NCBI RefSeq assembly: GCF_000227665.2
Contig: NZ_CP007030.1
Span: forward strand, 682,001-746,000
Direction: 5' to 3'
Source of the DNA: Thiomicrospira aerophila AL3
GTDB taxonomy: Bacteria; Pseudomonadota; Gammaproteobacteria; Thiomicrospirales; Thiomicrospiraceae
Length of the DNA: 64,000 nucleotides
Position numbers and translations under genes: made by a program. The notes under the pieces were generated by a model. It was not told the origin of the DNA. It saw only the letters and a list, made by a program, of their open reading frames with translations, and searched no databases. Positions 26,207 to 35,710 of this stretch are shown here, piece after piece (positions within the stretch are counted from its first letter, which is position 1; each line of letters begins with the position of its first letter).

Positions 26207-27367
26207 TTATATGCGTGCGTTTAAATCTAGACGCAGTGCTTGCCAGCTATCATGGCGTGCGTTGATAACACCCCCGCCTAAGCATAGCTCACCATCATAA
26301 AGCACGATCGATTGCCCTGGAGTGATGGCTTTTTGGGGTTGATCAAACTCTACAATAATCTGTGCTTTGTTTATGTCGTTAGATTGAATATCACGAATCC
26401 AGCAGGCCTGCTCTTGTTGGCGATAGCGAATTTTAGCGGTGAGCGGTCTATTTAAGGCTGGCGCTTCACCGGATACCCAATCTAAATCTTGCGCCGATAG
26501 GGCGCGGTGATACAAGCTAGGTTGTTGATCACCCTGTGCGACAATCAGTTGATTGGTTGCCAAGTTTTTGTCTACCACAAACCAGGGTTCACCGGACTCG
26601 CCGTGACCACCACCAATCCCTAAACCTTTACGCTGGCCGAGCGTGTAATACATTAAACCTTCATGCTGACCGACCTTGTCACCTTGCTCGTTAACAATAT
26701 CACCCGGCTGGGCCGGTAAGTAGCGTTGTAAAAAGTCTTTGAATTTGCGTTCACCAATAAAACAGATGCCGGTGCTATCTTTTTTGTTGTGAACCACCAG
26801 GCCTGCTGCCTCGGCTAATCGACGTACCTCGGGTTTAGGTAAATGACCAATTGGAAACAGGGTGTGAGAAAGCGCAAACTGCTGTAAAGTATATAAAAAA
26901 TAACTTTGATCTTTGTTGGAGTCTAAGCCTTTTAACAGTTGGTAATCGCCCTGTGCGGATGGTTGCACGCGCGCATAGTGGCCGGTCGCAATCTTATCGG
27001 CGCCCAATGCCAGCGCATGATCTAAAAAGGCCTTAAATTTGATTTCTTTATTACATAAGATATCGGGATTCGGCGTCCGTCCAGCTTGATATTCGGTTAA
27101 AAAGTGTTCAAACACATGTTGCCAGTACTCTTGGGCAAAGTTTTCAACATGCAGGGGAATATCAAGGCGCTCGCATACCGCAAAGACATCTTGTAAGTCT
27201 GCCGCGGCAGGGCAGTAATCATCGCTATCATCACCTTCCCAGTTTTTCATAAACAGGCCTTCAACCTGATAGCCTTGCTGTTTAAGTAACCAAGCGGTGA
27301 CTGACGAATCAACGCCACCGGATAGACCGACAATCACTTTAATGGTTTGGTTAGCTGGGTTAAACAT
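26207..27367 (-). CDS. mnmA: tRNA-specific 2-thiouridylase
   Basis: A 386-residue PP-loop enzyme that forms 2-thiouridine at position 34 of tRNA for Lys, Glu and Gln. The motif G-L-S-G-G-V-D-S-S (residues 14-22) binds ATP; the catalytic cysteines are in P-N-P-D-I-L-C-N near residue 105 and S-T-G-I-C-F-I-G near 200. Sulfur arrives from a TusE-type relay in Gammaproteobacteria. The C-terminal beta-barrel domain is present and the length is normal for the family. It is cotranscribed with hflD. Confidence 0.97.
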   Translation of the reverse strand: MFNPANQTIKVIVGLSGGVDSSVTAWLLKQQGYQVEGLFMKNWEGDDSDDYCPAAADLQDVFAVCERLDIPLHVENFAQEYWQHVFEHFLTEYQAGRTPNPDILCNKEIKFKAFLDHALALGADKIATGHYARVQPSAQGDYQLLKGLDSNKDQSYFLYTLQQFALSHTLFPIGHLPKPEVRRLAEAAGLVVHNKKDSTGICFIGERKFKDFLQRYLPAQPGDIVNEQGDKVGQHEGLMYYTLGQRKGLGIGGGHGESGEPWFVVDKNLATNQLIVAQGDQQPSLYHRALSAQDLDWVSGEAPALNRPLTAKIRYRQQEQACWIRDIQSNDINKAQIIVEFDQPQKAITPGQSIVLYDGELCLGGGVINARHDSWQALRLDLNARI

Positions 27368-27399
27368 AGATACCTAATCGTTTTATATAAATACGGGCA

Positions 27400-27969
27400 T
27401 TATTTTAACAGATTCAGTAGGGGTGCAAACTGCCATTCACCGGGGGCTAAATTGTCTAGCTTGTATGGCCCTATTTGATAGCGAATCAGACGTAGAGTGG
27501 GAAGGTCGACCGCTGCGGTCATGCGTCTTACTTGCCGATTACGCCCTTCGCTAATCGTTATACTGAGCCAAGCAGTGGGAATGGTTTTGCGTTCACGAAT
27601 CGGTGGGTTACGTGGCCAGAGTTCTTCAGGTTCAGGTATTAAGATGACGTTTGCCGGTAGGGTTGGGCCATCTTTTAGCGTCACGCCCTTGCGTAATGCG
27701 TTCAGCGCCTCTTCAGTGGGCAATCCCTCTACTTGCACCCAATAGGTTTTAGGCAGTTTAAACTTCGGGTGGCTGATTTTATGTTGTAAGCGACCATCAT
27801 TAGTCAAAAGCATTAAGCCCTCACTATCACGATCAAGGCGTCCGGCAGCATAGTAACCCGGTTGATCAATAAAATCTGCTAAGGTCGCGCGTCCTTGTTC
27901 ATCGGTGAACTGACATAGGACATCATAGGGTTTATTAAAGAGTAGGATGTGCTTGCTTGGTGTTGGCAT
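27400..27969 (-). CDS. rluE: 23S rRNA pseudouridine synthase (RluE-type)
   Basis: A 189-residue RsuA-family pseudouridine synthase without an N-terminal S4 domain. The catalytic motif is [10 protein letters not shown] near residue 42, containing the Asp nucleophile. N-R-Q-V-R-R-M-T-A lies near 145, and the C-terminal [14 protein letters not shown] resembles E. coli RluE, which modifies U2457. RsuA, RluB and RluF normally carry the S4 domain, which favours RluE. The ATG is about 72 bases from the divergent J-domain gene. Confidence 0.88.
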   Translation of the reverse strand: MPTPSKHILLFNKPYDVLCQFTDEQGRATLADFIDQPGYYAAGRLDRDSEGLMLLTNDGRLQHKISHPKFKLPKTYWVQVEGLPTEEALNALRKGVTLKDGPTLPANVILIPEPEELWPRNPPIRERKTIPTAWLSITISEGRNRQVRRMTAAVDLPTLRLIRYQIGPYKLDNLAPGEWQFAPLLNLLK

Positions 27970-28041
27970 TTTTATTGCTTAGATTGCTTCAATTAAACAA
28001 ATTATAACGCATCCTTAACGCTAATTAAGGCAGGAATCCAT

Positions 28042-28794
28042 ATGCTGGCACAACAATTTGATCTCACTAAAGACTATTTTGCCGTGTTAGGCGTGCCTTT
28101 TGAGGCATGTGATAAAACAATCAAAGCAGCGTATCGCAAAATGGCACGACGCTTTCATCCCGATGTGTGTGTGCAAGAAGATGCGAAAACACGCTTCCAG
28201 GAAGTCGCTGAAGCTTATGAAGTATTATCTCGTCATAAGCAAGCGTATACGCGAGCTCGAGGTCAGCATCAGTCGCGCACGAGTCAAAGTCAGCATGACA
28301 CTTTTTACCGTGCTCACTCTTGGCAAGCTGGCAAAACACCGCTAAGAGGGCGAGATCGGGTCATGACCTATCCTTTAACCCTGCGTTATGCTATTCGATT
28401 ACTTCACCAAGGTTATTTTTATTTGCCGGGTATTAAGATTAAGATGAAGTTTAATCGTGATGCTTTTGAAGGCAAAACTTTCCGTATTCCCGGCAAAGGC
28501 TATCCTGGTCTGTATGGTGGGGCATCAGGCGATTATTTGGTTAAGTTCAAAATTAGCCAAGAAAGCCTGAGTTGGCGCCTAGAGGGTGCTGATTTATATG
28601 GTGAGATCAAAGTACCTGCTAGCTTATTGGTGCCCGGCAAAAAAATTCAGTTTGAATCACCGGTCGGTCGATTAAGTCTAGTGGTTCCACAAAATTATCA
28701 ACAAGGTAAGTTGGTAAGATTGCAGAATAAAGGCTTGCCATGTGATGAGCGTGGATTGTCAGGTCATTTATATGCTAAGTTAGTTGCTGCCTAA
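28042..28794 (+). CDS. J-domain co-chaperone, short CbpA-like
   Basis: A 250-residue protein with an N-terminal J domain; the HPD tripeptide is at residues 39-41. No zinc-finger region is present, and the linker (about residues 80-105) is Ser/Gln/Arg-rich instead of Gly/Phe-rich. The rest matches the two-barrel C-terminal domain of class B J proteins such as CbpA, for example F-R-I-P-G-K-G-Y-P-G. It should stimulate a DnaK ATPase. It is shorter than E. coli CbpA (306), mostly from the missing G/F region. It is upstream of clpS-clpA, suggesting a protein quality-control group. Confidence 0.85.
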   Translation: MLAQQFDLTKDYFAVLGVPFEACDKTIKAAYRKMARRFHPDVCVQEDAKTRFQEVAEAYEVLSRHKQAYTRARGQHQSRTSQSQHDTFYRAHSWQAGKTPLRGRDRVMTYPLTLRYAIRLLHQGYFYLPGIKIKMKFNRDAFEGKTFRIPGKGYPGLYGGASGDYLVKFKISQESLSWRLEGADLYGEIKVPASLLVPGKKIQFESPVGRLSLVVPQNYQQGKLVRLQNKGLPCDERGLSGHLYAKLVAA

Positions 28795-28840
28795 CGGCAG
28801 TTACACTTTACACTTCTTTTAAAACACTGAACATTCATTT

Positions 28841-29137
28841 ATGACTGATGCTGTTGTATTAAGTCCTGCTAAGCAGGCTGTAAAACCGCCCAAGCGTTAT
28901 AAGGTGATTTTACTTAATGATGATTTTACGCCGATGGACTTTGTCGTCGATTTGTTGATGAAATTCTTTCGAATGGATTATGATAAAGCTATGCAGGTGA
29001 TGCTAGCGATACATCATCAAGGTAAAGGGGTCTGCGGGATTTATACGCGAGAGATAGCCGAAACCAAGTGTTATCAAGTTAATCGCTATGCCCGTGATCA
29101 TCAACATCCTTTACTGTGTCAAATCGAAGCAGAATAG
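28841..29137 (+). CDS. clpS: ClpS, N-degron adaptor of ClpAP
   Basis: A 98-residue adaptor with the conserved core [13 protein letters not shown] near residue 20 and [11 protein letters not shown] near residue 53. The acidic pair and the His/Met pocket bind N-terminal Leu, Phe, Tyr and Trp of substrates. It delivers these to ClpA, whose gene follows after 28 bases. Length is close to E. coli ClpS (106). Confidence 0.95.
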   Translation: MTDAVVLSPAKQAVKPPKRYKVILLNDDFTPMDFVVDLLMKFFRMDYDKAMQVMLAIHHQGKGVCGIYTREIAETKCYQVNRYARDHQHPLLCQIEAE

Positions 29138-29165
29138 CCCACTTTTTAACACGGAAGATGACACT

Positions 29166-31436
29166 ATGTTAAGCAAACCCGTTCAAATGTCACTTAGTAA
29201 CGCCTTTAGCGTTGCGCAAGAATACGAGCATGAATTTGTGACGCTTGAGCATCTATTGCTTGAGTTGCTCAATCTTCCTGATGTTCAGGAACTCCTTAAT
29301 GCCTGCGGCGCGCATATAGACAAGATAGAGCTTGATTTAGAACGCTATCTTGAGACCGAGCCCAAGCAACCTCAATCCAGTCAAGCACTTGAAATTCATC
29401 CGACTATGTCCTTTCAACGGGTGATTGAGCGGGCGATTTATATGGTGCAGTCAAATGGTCACAGTGAAGTACTGGGCGTGCATCTTATTGCGTCTATGTA
29501 TGCTGAACCTGATTCCCATGCGATTTACATCCTTGAATCGAATGGAGTTGAGCGTGTAGATGTGAAAAGCTATTTAGCCCACGGCGTAATTACTGATGAA
29601 TCACAACAAGATTTAAATCATGATTTGCAGCAACAAGCTGATCAAGAAGACGATGAATCAAATGAGTCGGCTATTACTAATTTTGCGTTGAACCTCAATA
29701 AACACGCACTCGAAGGACGCATGGATCCGATGATCGGTCGTCAGTGGGAACTGGATCGTACCCTAGAAATTCTGAGTCGTCGCCGTAAAAATAATCCATT
29801 GCTGGTAGGTGAGCCGGGTGTCGGTAAAACCTCGATTGCCGAAGGTTTAGCCTATAAAATTGTTCATGGTGAGGTGCCTGAATCCTTAAGTGATGCGGTG
29901 GTGTTTAGTTTGGATATGGGAGCCTTGTTAGCCGGCACCCGTTATCGCGGTGATTTTGAAAAACGCTTCAAATCCCTACTTAATGAATTAGCTCGTCAGC
30001 CTCATGCTATTTTATTTATTGATGAGATTCATACCATTATTGGTGCAGGAGCAGTGCAAGGTGGGGCAATGGATGCATCCAACCTTATGAAACCGGCGCT
30101 AGCTAATGGCCAGCTTCGCTGTATTGGTGCAACGACCTATGAGGAGTATCGTGGTATTTTTGAAAAAGATCGTGCATTGGCACGACGTTTCCAAAAAGTT
30201 GAGGTGCGTGAACCGACTGTACCTGAAACCATTCAAATTTTGAAAGGCTTGAAAGAACAGTTTGAATCTCATCACGACGTGAAATATACCCAGCCCGCGC
30301 TAAAAGCGGCGGCTGAACTCGCCGAGCGATATATTACGGACCGTCATTTGCCTGACAAGGCGATTGATGTGATTGATGAGGCCGGGGCGAAACAACGCTT
30401 AATGCCACCGAGTCGTCGTCGCAAACAAATCGGTGTTCCTGAAATTCAACAGGTCGTGGCTAATATTGCGCGTATTCCGATTGCCAGTATTACTCAAAAA
30501 GAACGCGATACTTTGTTTGATTTAGAGTCACATTTAAAACGAGTAGTATTTGGTCAAGACCATGCGGTCAGCCAAGTGGTCGCGGCGATAAAATTAGCCC
30601 GTTCAGGTTTAGCTCACCCTGATAAACCAAGCGGCTCTTTTTTGTTTGCCGGTCCTACCGGGGTGGGTAAAACAGAATTGACTCAGCAACTGGCCAAGCA
30701 TTTGGGAGTGGAGTTGGTTCGTTTTGATATGTCGGAATATATGGAGCGTCATACGGTGTCACGTTTAATTGGTGCACCGCCAGGCTATGTGGGGTTCGAT
30801 CAAGGCGGCTTGTTGACTGAAGCGGTAAATCGCCAACCCCATTCAGTGGTGTTGTTAGATGAAATTGAAAAGGCGCACCCTGATGTATTTAACCTGTTGT
30901 TGCAGGTGATGGATCACGGCACCTTGACCGACAATAACGGGCGTAAGGTTGATTTTCGAAATGTGGTGCTGATTATGACCTCGAATGTTGGGGCCGAGAT
31001 GATGTCGCGTTCCAGTATTGGCTTTACTGAACAAGACCACAGTCATGATTTTGAGTCAGAGCTGAAAAAAATGTTTAAGCCCGAATTCCGCAACCGTTTA
31101 GATGCGGTGATTCAGTTTAATCGATTAAGTGAAGCTTCAATGGGCTCAGTGGTGAATAAGTTTATTTTTGCCCTTGAACAAACCTTATCTGAGAAGAAGG
31201 TGTCGTTGGTTTTAGATAATGATGCTCGCGACTGGTTGGCAAAAAAAGGTTTTGACCCATTGATGGGCGCGCGACCTATGGCTCGTCTTATTCAACAACA
31301 GGTTAAACAGCCGTTGGCTGAGTTGCTCTTGTTTGGTGATTTACAACAGGGTGGGGCGGTTAGAATTAAGCTTGATAAGGCGAGCGATAGTTTAAGTTTA
31401 GAAGCCGAATCGGCGAAGCAATTAGCGGATGCCTAA
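29166..31436 (+). CDS. clpA: ATP-dependent Clp protease ATP-binding subunit ClpA
   Basis: A 756-residue AAA+ unfoldase, close to E. coli ClpA (758). It has an N-terminal ClpS-binding repeat domain (residues 1-150) and two ATPase modules: Walker A G-E-P-G-V-G-K-T with Lys221 and G-P-T-G-V-G-K-T with Lys502, nearly the E. coli positions. I-G-F near residue 620 is the ClpP-docking tripeptide in the I-G-F-T-E-Q loop. The open frame extends into clpS, but the ATG at 29166 gives the right N-terminus. A strong terminator follows. Confidence 0.97.
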   Translation: MLSKPVQMSLSNAFSVAQEYEHEFVTLEHLLLELLNLPDVQELLNACGAHIDKIELDLERYLETEPKQPQSSQALEIHPTMSFQRVIERAIYMVQSNGHSEVLGVHLIASMYAEPDSHAIYILESNGVERVDVKSYLAHGVITDESQQDLNHDLQQQADQEDDESNESAITNFALNLNKHALEGRMDPMIGRQWELDRTLEILSRRRKNNPLLVGEPGVGKTSIAEGLAYKIVHGEVPESLSDAVVFSLDMGALLAGTRYRGDFEKRFKSLLNELARQPHAILFIDEIHTIIGAGAVQGGAMDASNLMKPALANGQLRCIGATTYEEYRGIFEKDRALARRFQKVEVREPTVPETIQILKGLKEQFESHHDVKYTQPALKAAAELAERYITDRHLPDKAIDVIDEAGAKQRLMPPSRRRKQIGVPEIQQVVANIARIPIASITQKERDTLFDLESHLKRVVFGQDHAVSQVVAAIKLARSGLAHPDKPSGSFLFAGPTGVGKTELTQQLAKHLGVELVRFDMSEYMERHTVSRLIGAPPGYVGFDQGGLLTEAVNRQPHSVVLLDEIEKAHPDVFNLLLQVMDHGTLTDNNGRKVDFRNVVLIMTSNVGAEMMSRSSIGFTEQDHSHDFESELKKMFKPEFRNRLDAVIQFNRLSEASMGSVVNKFIFALEQTLSEKKVSLVLDNDARDWLAKKGFDPLMGARPMARLIQQQVKQPLAELLLFGDLQQGGAVRIKLDKASDSLSLEAESAKQLADA

Positions 31437-31453
31437 TCTTGGCATGACGTGAT

Positions 31454-31481
31454 AAAAAACCCAGCATTTGCTGGGTTTTTT
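31454..31481. terminator. Bidirectional intrinsic terminator (clpA / rhodanese gene)
   Basis: An A-tract, CCCAGCA, a two-base spacer, TGCTGGG and a T-tract form a perfect stem with runs on both sides. It should terminate clpA rightward and the rhodanese gene leftward. Confidence 0.9.
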
Positions 31482-31514
31482 ATTTGGACTAAACAAACTA
31501 AACGAAGCGTCTGC

Positions 31515-32150
31515 TTATTCGTAAGTTACACCGTATTTTTTGAAATAGACAATTTCAGGGTCAATGTCGTAGGTCCATGGCATGCCAGAGTTTTTCCAGC
31601 CGTCAATCAAACGAAAGCCTTTTTTGTCGCCTTCACGAACCACGCCACCTTCAAAACCACCTAGCAGTAGGTAAACATTTTTGTAACCGTACTGGTCTAA
31701 AATGCGCGCCATCGGGGCAGCACGCTCTGATGCAGAACGACACATAATAATAAATTTGCTATTTTGGTCGGCTCCTAAGTCCATCAAGCGTTCTTCAAAT
31801 TCACCAATCCAGTTTGGATGTGGCACAGGCATATAACGTGGCATATTTTGCACGGTGTCCATTTGCGAGTAATCAAACATCACTGAAGGCAGCATGATTT
31901 TAGCCAAGGGCGAATAGCCAACAAACATCCATTCTTCCGGTGTACGTACATCCACTAAGAAGGCATTATCATCAGAGTTAATCATCTCATAAGCTTGTTC
32001 AGGTGAAATATATAAACCCTGTGGAATTTGGTGTGATTCACGTTCTGGCGCAGGCGCTGGCGAGTTAGGCAATGCATTGGCCATTAGGTTAGCGGATGTG
32101 ATCATACCGGCAGATAATAGCAGGCCTGCTAAGGCGTTTTTAAGTTTCAT
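31515..32150 (-). CDS. Periplasmic rhodanese-domain protein
   Basis: A 211-residue protein with a Sec signal peptide (residues 1-26, ending A-N-A) and one rhodanese domain. The active-site loop is C-R-S-A-S-E-R with Cys137, which would carry a persulfide, and L-V-D-V-R-T-P-E-E-W near residue 65 is the conserved CH2-type motif. Periplasmic single rhodaneses take part in sulfur or cyanide metabolism; the acceptor is unknown. The gene is monocistronic: it has its own sigma70 promoter with a palindromic operator and a terminator, so expression is probably switched by a sulfur- or redox-sensing repressor. That regulator is not encoded in the window. Confidence 0.88.
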   Translation of the reverse strand: MKLKNALAGLLLSAGMITSANLMANALPNSPAPAPERESHQIPQGLYISPEQAYEMINSDDNAFLVDVRTPEEWMFVGYSPLAKIMLPSVMFDYSQMDTVQNMPRYMPVPHPNWIGEFEERLMDLGADQNSKFIIMCRSASERAAPMARILDQYGYKNVYLLLGGFEGGVVREGDKKGFRLIDGWKNSGMPWTYDIDPEIVYFKKYGVTYE

Positions 32151-32227
32151 TGTGCGAATCCTTATAGGTAAAGCGATTAAAAGTAATTAAAAAACAACTG
32201 CTTGCAATGTTTTTTATATTGCTTAAA

Positions 32228-32256
32228 AGTATAAGCATTTGCTTATATCTAGTCAA
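32228..32256 (-). promoter_or_regulatory. Sigma70 promoter with palindromic operator for the rhodanese gene
   Basis: On the minus strand TTGACT (32256-32251) and TATACT (32233-32228) are spaced by exactly 17 bases. The palindrome TATAAGCATTTGCTTATA (32230-32247, 8-base arms with a 2-base centre, written on the plus strand) fills the spacer and overlaps the -10. A further TTGCTTA half-site lies at 32219-32225. This geometry is classic for repressor binding. Confidence 0.75.
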
Positions 32257-32281
32257 GGTTTTTCAACCTCAGACCTAGCAC

Positions 32282-33223
32282 CTAGTTCGAACCAGCTGCA
32301 CGACCTTGTAACCCACCACTATGGTAGAGAATGATCTTGCTGTATTCGGGGAAGCAGGCCTGCTGAAGCAGTGTATCAAAAGCATGGATCAGTTTCGCGG
32401 TGTAAATTGGGTCGAGCTGCAGTTGATGCGCTTGTTCAAAAAGCTGCTGGGTGGCGATAATGTCAGGCGTGGTTTTGCCATAACCGCCACCATGAAACGC
32501 AACCTTGCCAGCCTGACTTAATAGCTGCCAATTAGTCTGCTGCTGGCCAATCCAAGCGGCAATTTGGGGCATTAAATAATCCGCTTGTTTTAAACTCGCA
32601 ATGCCCCATATCTGTTTCTCCGGTGCGGCTTTAGCCAGGCCTGCTAGGGTCGCACCGGTGCCCACTGCACAGAGTAGATGCGTCCAATCGGGGCATTGCT
32701 GATTAATTTGTTGGATTACATCGCGCATCGCGCTTACGGCTAACGCATTACTGCCGCCTTCTGGAATGCAATAATAATCAGGGTATTGGCTTTGTAGCTG
32801 CGCTAACCAATCGGCATCATGACGGCAGCGGTATTGCTGGCGACTCACAAATTTAAACGCCATGCCTAGTTGCGCGGCGTGGATCAGTGTAGTTGACCAT
32901 GCTTGGTGCTGCGCCAGTTCATCACCGCGAATAATGCCAACTGATTTCATGTTGCAGGCCGCAGCCGCCGCGGCTGTCGCAGCAATATGGTTAGAATAGG
33001 CGCCTCCGAAAGTCAGCAGGCCTGCAAAGCCGGCTTGTTGTGCTGCGAGAATATTGTGGCGCAATTTATGCCATTTATTGCCCTGAATGAGCGGGTGATT
33101 AAGATCATCACGCTTAATCCAGGCCTGCTGGTGCGGACCTAAGCTCGACCAGGTCACCGGTTGCAAGGGCGTCATGCGGGGCTGAGTCAAAACTTGTTTG
33201 AGACTGAAAGGGGTTTGATACAA
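32282..33223 (-). CDS. PLP-dependent ACC deaminase/D-cysteine desulfhydrase family protein
   Basis: A tryptophan-synthase-beta-fold PLP enzyme of about 313 residues. The Schiff-base Lys lies in L-I-Q-G-N-K-W-H-K, and W-I-K-R-D-D-L-N-H-P, F-G-G-A-Y-S-N-H and the phosphate loop A-V-G-T-G-A-T-L-A-G are family signatures. Members degrade D-cysteine or 1-aminocyclopropane-1-carboxylate; which one is not decidable here. The start is uncertain: the TTG at 33223 follows AGGTG, an ATG at 33175 lies within family-conserved sequence, and the open frame reaches 33277, overlapping the divergent Lon-like gene. Confidence 0.75.
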   Translation of the reverse strand: MYQTPFSLKQVLTQPRMTPLQPVTWSSLGPHQQAWIKRDDLNHPLIQGNKWHKLRHNILAAQQAGFAGLLTFGGAYSNHIAATAAAAAACNMKSVGIIRGDELAQHQAWSTTLIHAAQLGMAFKFVSRQQYRCRHDADWLAQLQSQYPDYYCIPEGGSNALAVSAMRDVIQQINQQCPDWTHLLCAVGTGATLAGLAKAAPEKQIWGIASLKQADYLMPQIAAWIGQQQTNWQLLSQAGKVAFHGGGYGKTTPDIIATQQLFEQAHQLQLDPIYTAKLIHAFDTLLQQACFPEYSKIILYHSGGLQGRAAGSN

Positions 33224-33224
33224 T
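33194..33224 (+). promoter_or_regulatory. Possible promoter of the Lon-like protease gene
   Basis: TACAAT at 33219-33224 is a good -10. Candidate -35 boxes are TTGTTT at 33194 (19-base spacer) or TTGAGA at 33198 (15-base spacer); neither spacing is ideal. Transcription would begin about 25 bases before the ATG. Confidence 0.3.
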
Positions 33225-33253
33225 ACGCACCTATTTATTGAGTGGACATTCGC

Positions 33254-35662
33254 ATGCAAAAACTTCGTGTAGACCAACTATACCGCCAAACCCAGATTGA
33301 TACCGATGCTTTTGAAAAAAATGAAACCGGTGCTGAAGCGTTTATGCAACGTTTTCATCCGCGCGCTTATCAATCGCTCAACTTTGGTTTGCACTTAAAG
33401 CGTAATCATAATCATATTTTTATTATGGGGGAACCTGGCGTGGGGCGCATTGGCATGACCAAAGCCTTGCTCAATAAAGCGGCGGCCGCTAAACCTATGC
33501 CCGATGATGTGGTCTTGGTGGCGGATTTAAAAGAGCCGCCTAAAACCCGTTATCTGTATTTTCCGGCTGGCCAAGGCCATGAATTTAAAGTCGCTATTGA
33601 GCAATTTATAGCCCAGCTAAAACATCAATTGCCGCTCGTGTTTGATGGTCATGGCTACCAATTGCGCTCGCAACAATTAGAGCGAAAAATGGCGGCGGAA
33701 CAAGAAGAAGTACTCCGTCCGGCTTTTGAATTGGCTGAGCAACTCAGCATCGATATTTTACAGACCGAAAACAACTTTGTGTTGCATGCGATTGTTGATG
33801 GCAAAAAAATGCGTTTGGCTGAGTTGAAGTCTTTGCCTGCAGAAGATCAAGCACGCTATACCGAAGCCTTAGACTTGGTGGAGGCGCAATTAAATGAAGG
33901 GTTAACCCGCTTTCCGACCATTCAGCACGAATTTATGGAAGAGGGCAAAAAACTCAATACCCAGGTGGCTGAAGAGCAGGTCACCCCACTGATTAAAAAG
34001 CTAAAAAGCCGTTTTGAAAATGAAGTCGTTGGGCAGTATTTAGATGATTTGGCCCAAGCGGTATTGGCTAAATTACACCTATTTTGGGATCAAAGTGCCG
34101 ATCAAGTGACGACCTCGAATAATGGTGGTTCAGGTGGCGGATCGGCTTCGCCCTTGGAAGAATTGATGCTCGATCAACAGGGTTTGAGCCAGTTTGGCGT
34201 TAACCTATTGGTTGATCATCGGGGTTTGGAGCACGCCCCGGTTATTTACGAGCAAAATGCGAGTTTGCCCAAGTTGTTTGGTTATGCCATTCAATCTGGT
34301 CATCAGGGTTTGGGGGGCGATACCTTAGGCTTGGCGATGAATCATCAAGCAGGCCTGCTGCAAAAAGCCAATGGCGGCTTTTTAATGTTGAGTATGCAAT
34401 CGATCTTAAAAGATCCTGAAATTTGGTCGAGTTTAAAAGCCGCGTTGATGTCGCGTCAACTGAGTTTTGATGTGCCATCAACCAATAGTGTGGTGCCTTA
34501 TCACTTACCAGATTTTCCGCTTAATGTCACTTTAGTGCTGCTAGGCCAAGCAGCGCATTTCTATGCACTGCAGGAAATTGATGCCCAATTTAGCCGTTTG
34601 TTTAAAGTGCAGGTGGAGTTTGAAGTTGAGCTAGACCGTACCCCAGAGCATGAGTTGGCGTTGGTGCAACAACTTGCTAGTGAAGTGGCTAACTGGGATG
34701 ATTTGCCGGTTGAGCTGTCAGCTTACGAGCGCTTAACCGAGTATGCGTCACGTTTAGCCGAAGATAAAAACCGACTTTACACCAATAAAGCCATTTTGCG
34801 TGATGTACTGGCGGAAGCCAATGCATTTGCGCGTGCTAAAGGGGCGTCGCAGGTCACGCGTGATACAGTCGAGGCCACTATTGCGCAGCGTGAATTTCAC
34901 ACTGGTTTGATGGAAGATTATTATCATCGCGCGATTATTGAACAACAGGTATTAATTTCTTTAACCGGTGAGCATATTGGGCAAGTCAACGGTCTGACCG
35001 TGATGACAGTCGGTCGTCAGTCTTTTGGTCAGCCAGTGCGCATTACCGCGCAAGCGTCTGCGGGTGATGAAGGCGTTGTGGATATTGAACGCGAAATTGA
35101 AATGGCCGGGCCGATTCACTCTAAAGGTATGTTGATTTTATCTGGCTATGTACGTGGTCGTTATATGCGTTATCGTGCGCTCGGCTTTAGTGCGTCGATT
35201 GTGATTGAGCAAACCTACGATGGTATTGAGGGTGATAGTGCATCGTCACCGGAACTCTATGCACTGTTATCAGCGATTGCGCAAGTACCTATGCGTCAAG
35301 ACCTAGCCGTGACCGGCTCGGTCAATCAGTTTGGTGAAATTCAGCCAGTCGGTGGCATTAATGAAAAAATTGAAGGCTTTTTTAAGGTTTGCAAAGCGCG
35401 CGGATTAACCGGTCAGCAAGGGGTAGTGATTCCACAAGCCAATGTGCGTCATTTAATGTTAAATGCGGAAGTGCGTGATGCGGTTGATCAGGGCGTGTTT
35501 CATATTTACGCCATTGAACATGTTGACGAAGGGCTGGCTTTACTGAGCAATCTTGAGGTTGGGGAGCTAAACGAGGAAGGTCACTATCCTAGCCATAGCT
35601 TTAACGGACACTTACTGCAAGCATTAGAACGGATGAATGAAAAGCCAAGCGACAGTGATTAA
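33254..35662 (+). CDS. Lon-like ATP-dependent protease (S16, LonB/YcbZ type)
   Basis: An 802-residue protein of the COG1067 Lon-related group. The N-terminal nucleotide-binding loop reads G-E-P-G-V-G-R-I-G-M-T at residues 59-69, with Arg where the Walker A Lys is expected. The L-Q-K-A-N-G-G-F-L-M-L segment, a Walker B-like feature of this group, lies near 375. The protease domain has Ser662 (G-D-S-A-S-S) and Lys705 (G-G-I-N-E-K-I), 43 residues apart exactly as in E. coli Lon (679/722), so it should be active. There is no classical Lon substrate-binding domain. A GTG at 33242 is an alternative start. Confidence 0.9.
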   Translation: MQKLRVDQLYRQTQIDTDAFEKNETGAEAFMQRFHPRAYQSLNFGLHLKRNHNHIFIMGEPGVGRIGMTKALLNKAAAAKPMPDDVVLVADLKEPPKTRYLYFPAGQGHEFKVAIEQFIAQLKHQLPLVFDGHGYQLRSQQLERKMAAEQEEVLRPAFELAEQLSIDILQTENNFVLHAIVDGKKMRLAELKSLPAEDQARYTEALDLVEAQLNEGLTRFPTIQHEFMEEGKKLNTQVAEEQVTPLIKKLKSRFENEVVGQYLDDLAQAVLAKLHLFWDQSADQVTTSNNGGSGGGSASPLEELMLDQQGLSQFGVNLLVDHRGLEHAPVIYEQNASLPKLFGYAIQSGHQGLGGDTLGLAMNHQAGLLQKANGGFLMLSMQSILKDPEIWSSLKAALMSRQLSFDVPSTNSVVPYHLPDFPLNVTLVLLGQAAHFYALQEIDAQFSRLFKVQVEFEVELDRTPEHELALVQQLASEVANWDDLPVELSAYERLTEYASRLAEDKNRLYTNKAILRDVLAEANAFARAKGASQVTRDTVEATIAQREFHTGLMEDYYHRAIIEQQVLISLTGEHIGQVNGLTVMTVGRQSFGQPVRITAQASAGDEGVVDIEREIEMAGPIHSKGMLILSGYVRGRYMRYRALGFSASIVIEQTYDGIEGDSASSPELYALLSAIAQVPMRQDLAVTGSVNQFGEIQPVGGINEKIEGFFKVCKARGLTGQQGVVIPQANVRHLMLNAEVRDAVDQGVFHIYAIEHVDEGLALLSNLEVGELNEEGHYPSHSFNGHLLQALERMNEKPSDSD

Positions 35663-35667
35663 CGCAA

Positions 35668-35710
35668 ACGCGGTTAAGGGTGAGTTTTAGACTTAACCGC
35701 GTGGCTTTTT
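35668..35710 (+). terminator. Intrinsic terminator of the Lon-like gene
   Basis: An 11-bp perfect stem (35668-35678 with 35692-35702) and 13-base loop are followed by a five-T run. The 3' arm lies inside the last codons of the convergent DUF2062 gene, so the element is partly coding. Confidence 0.75.
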
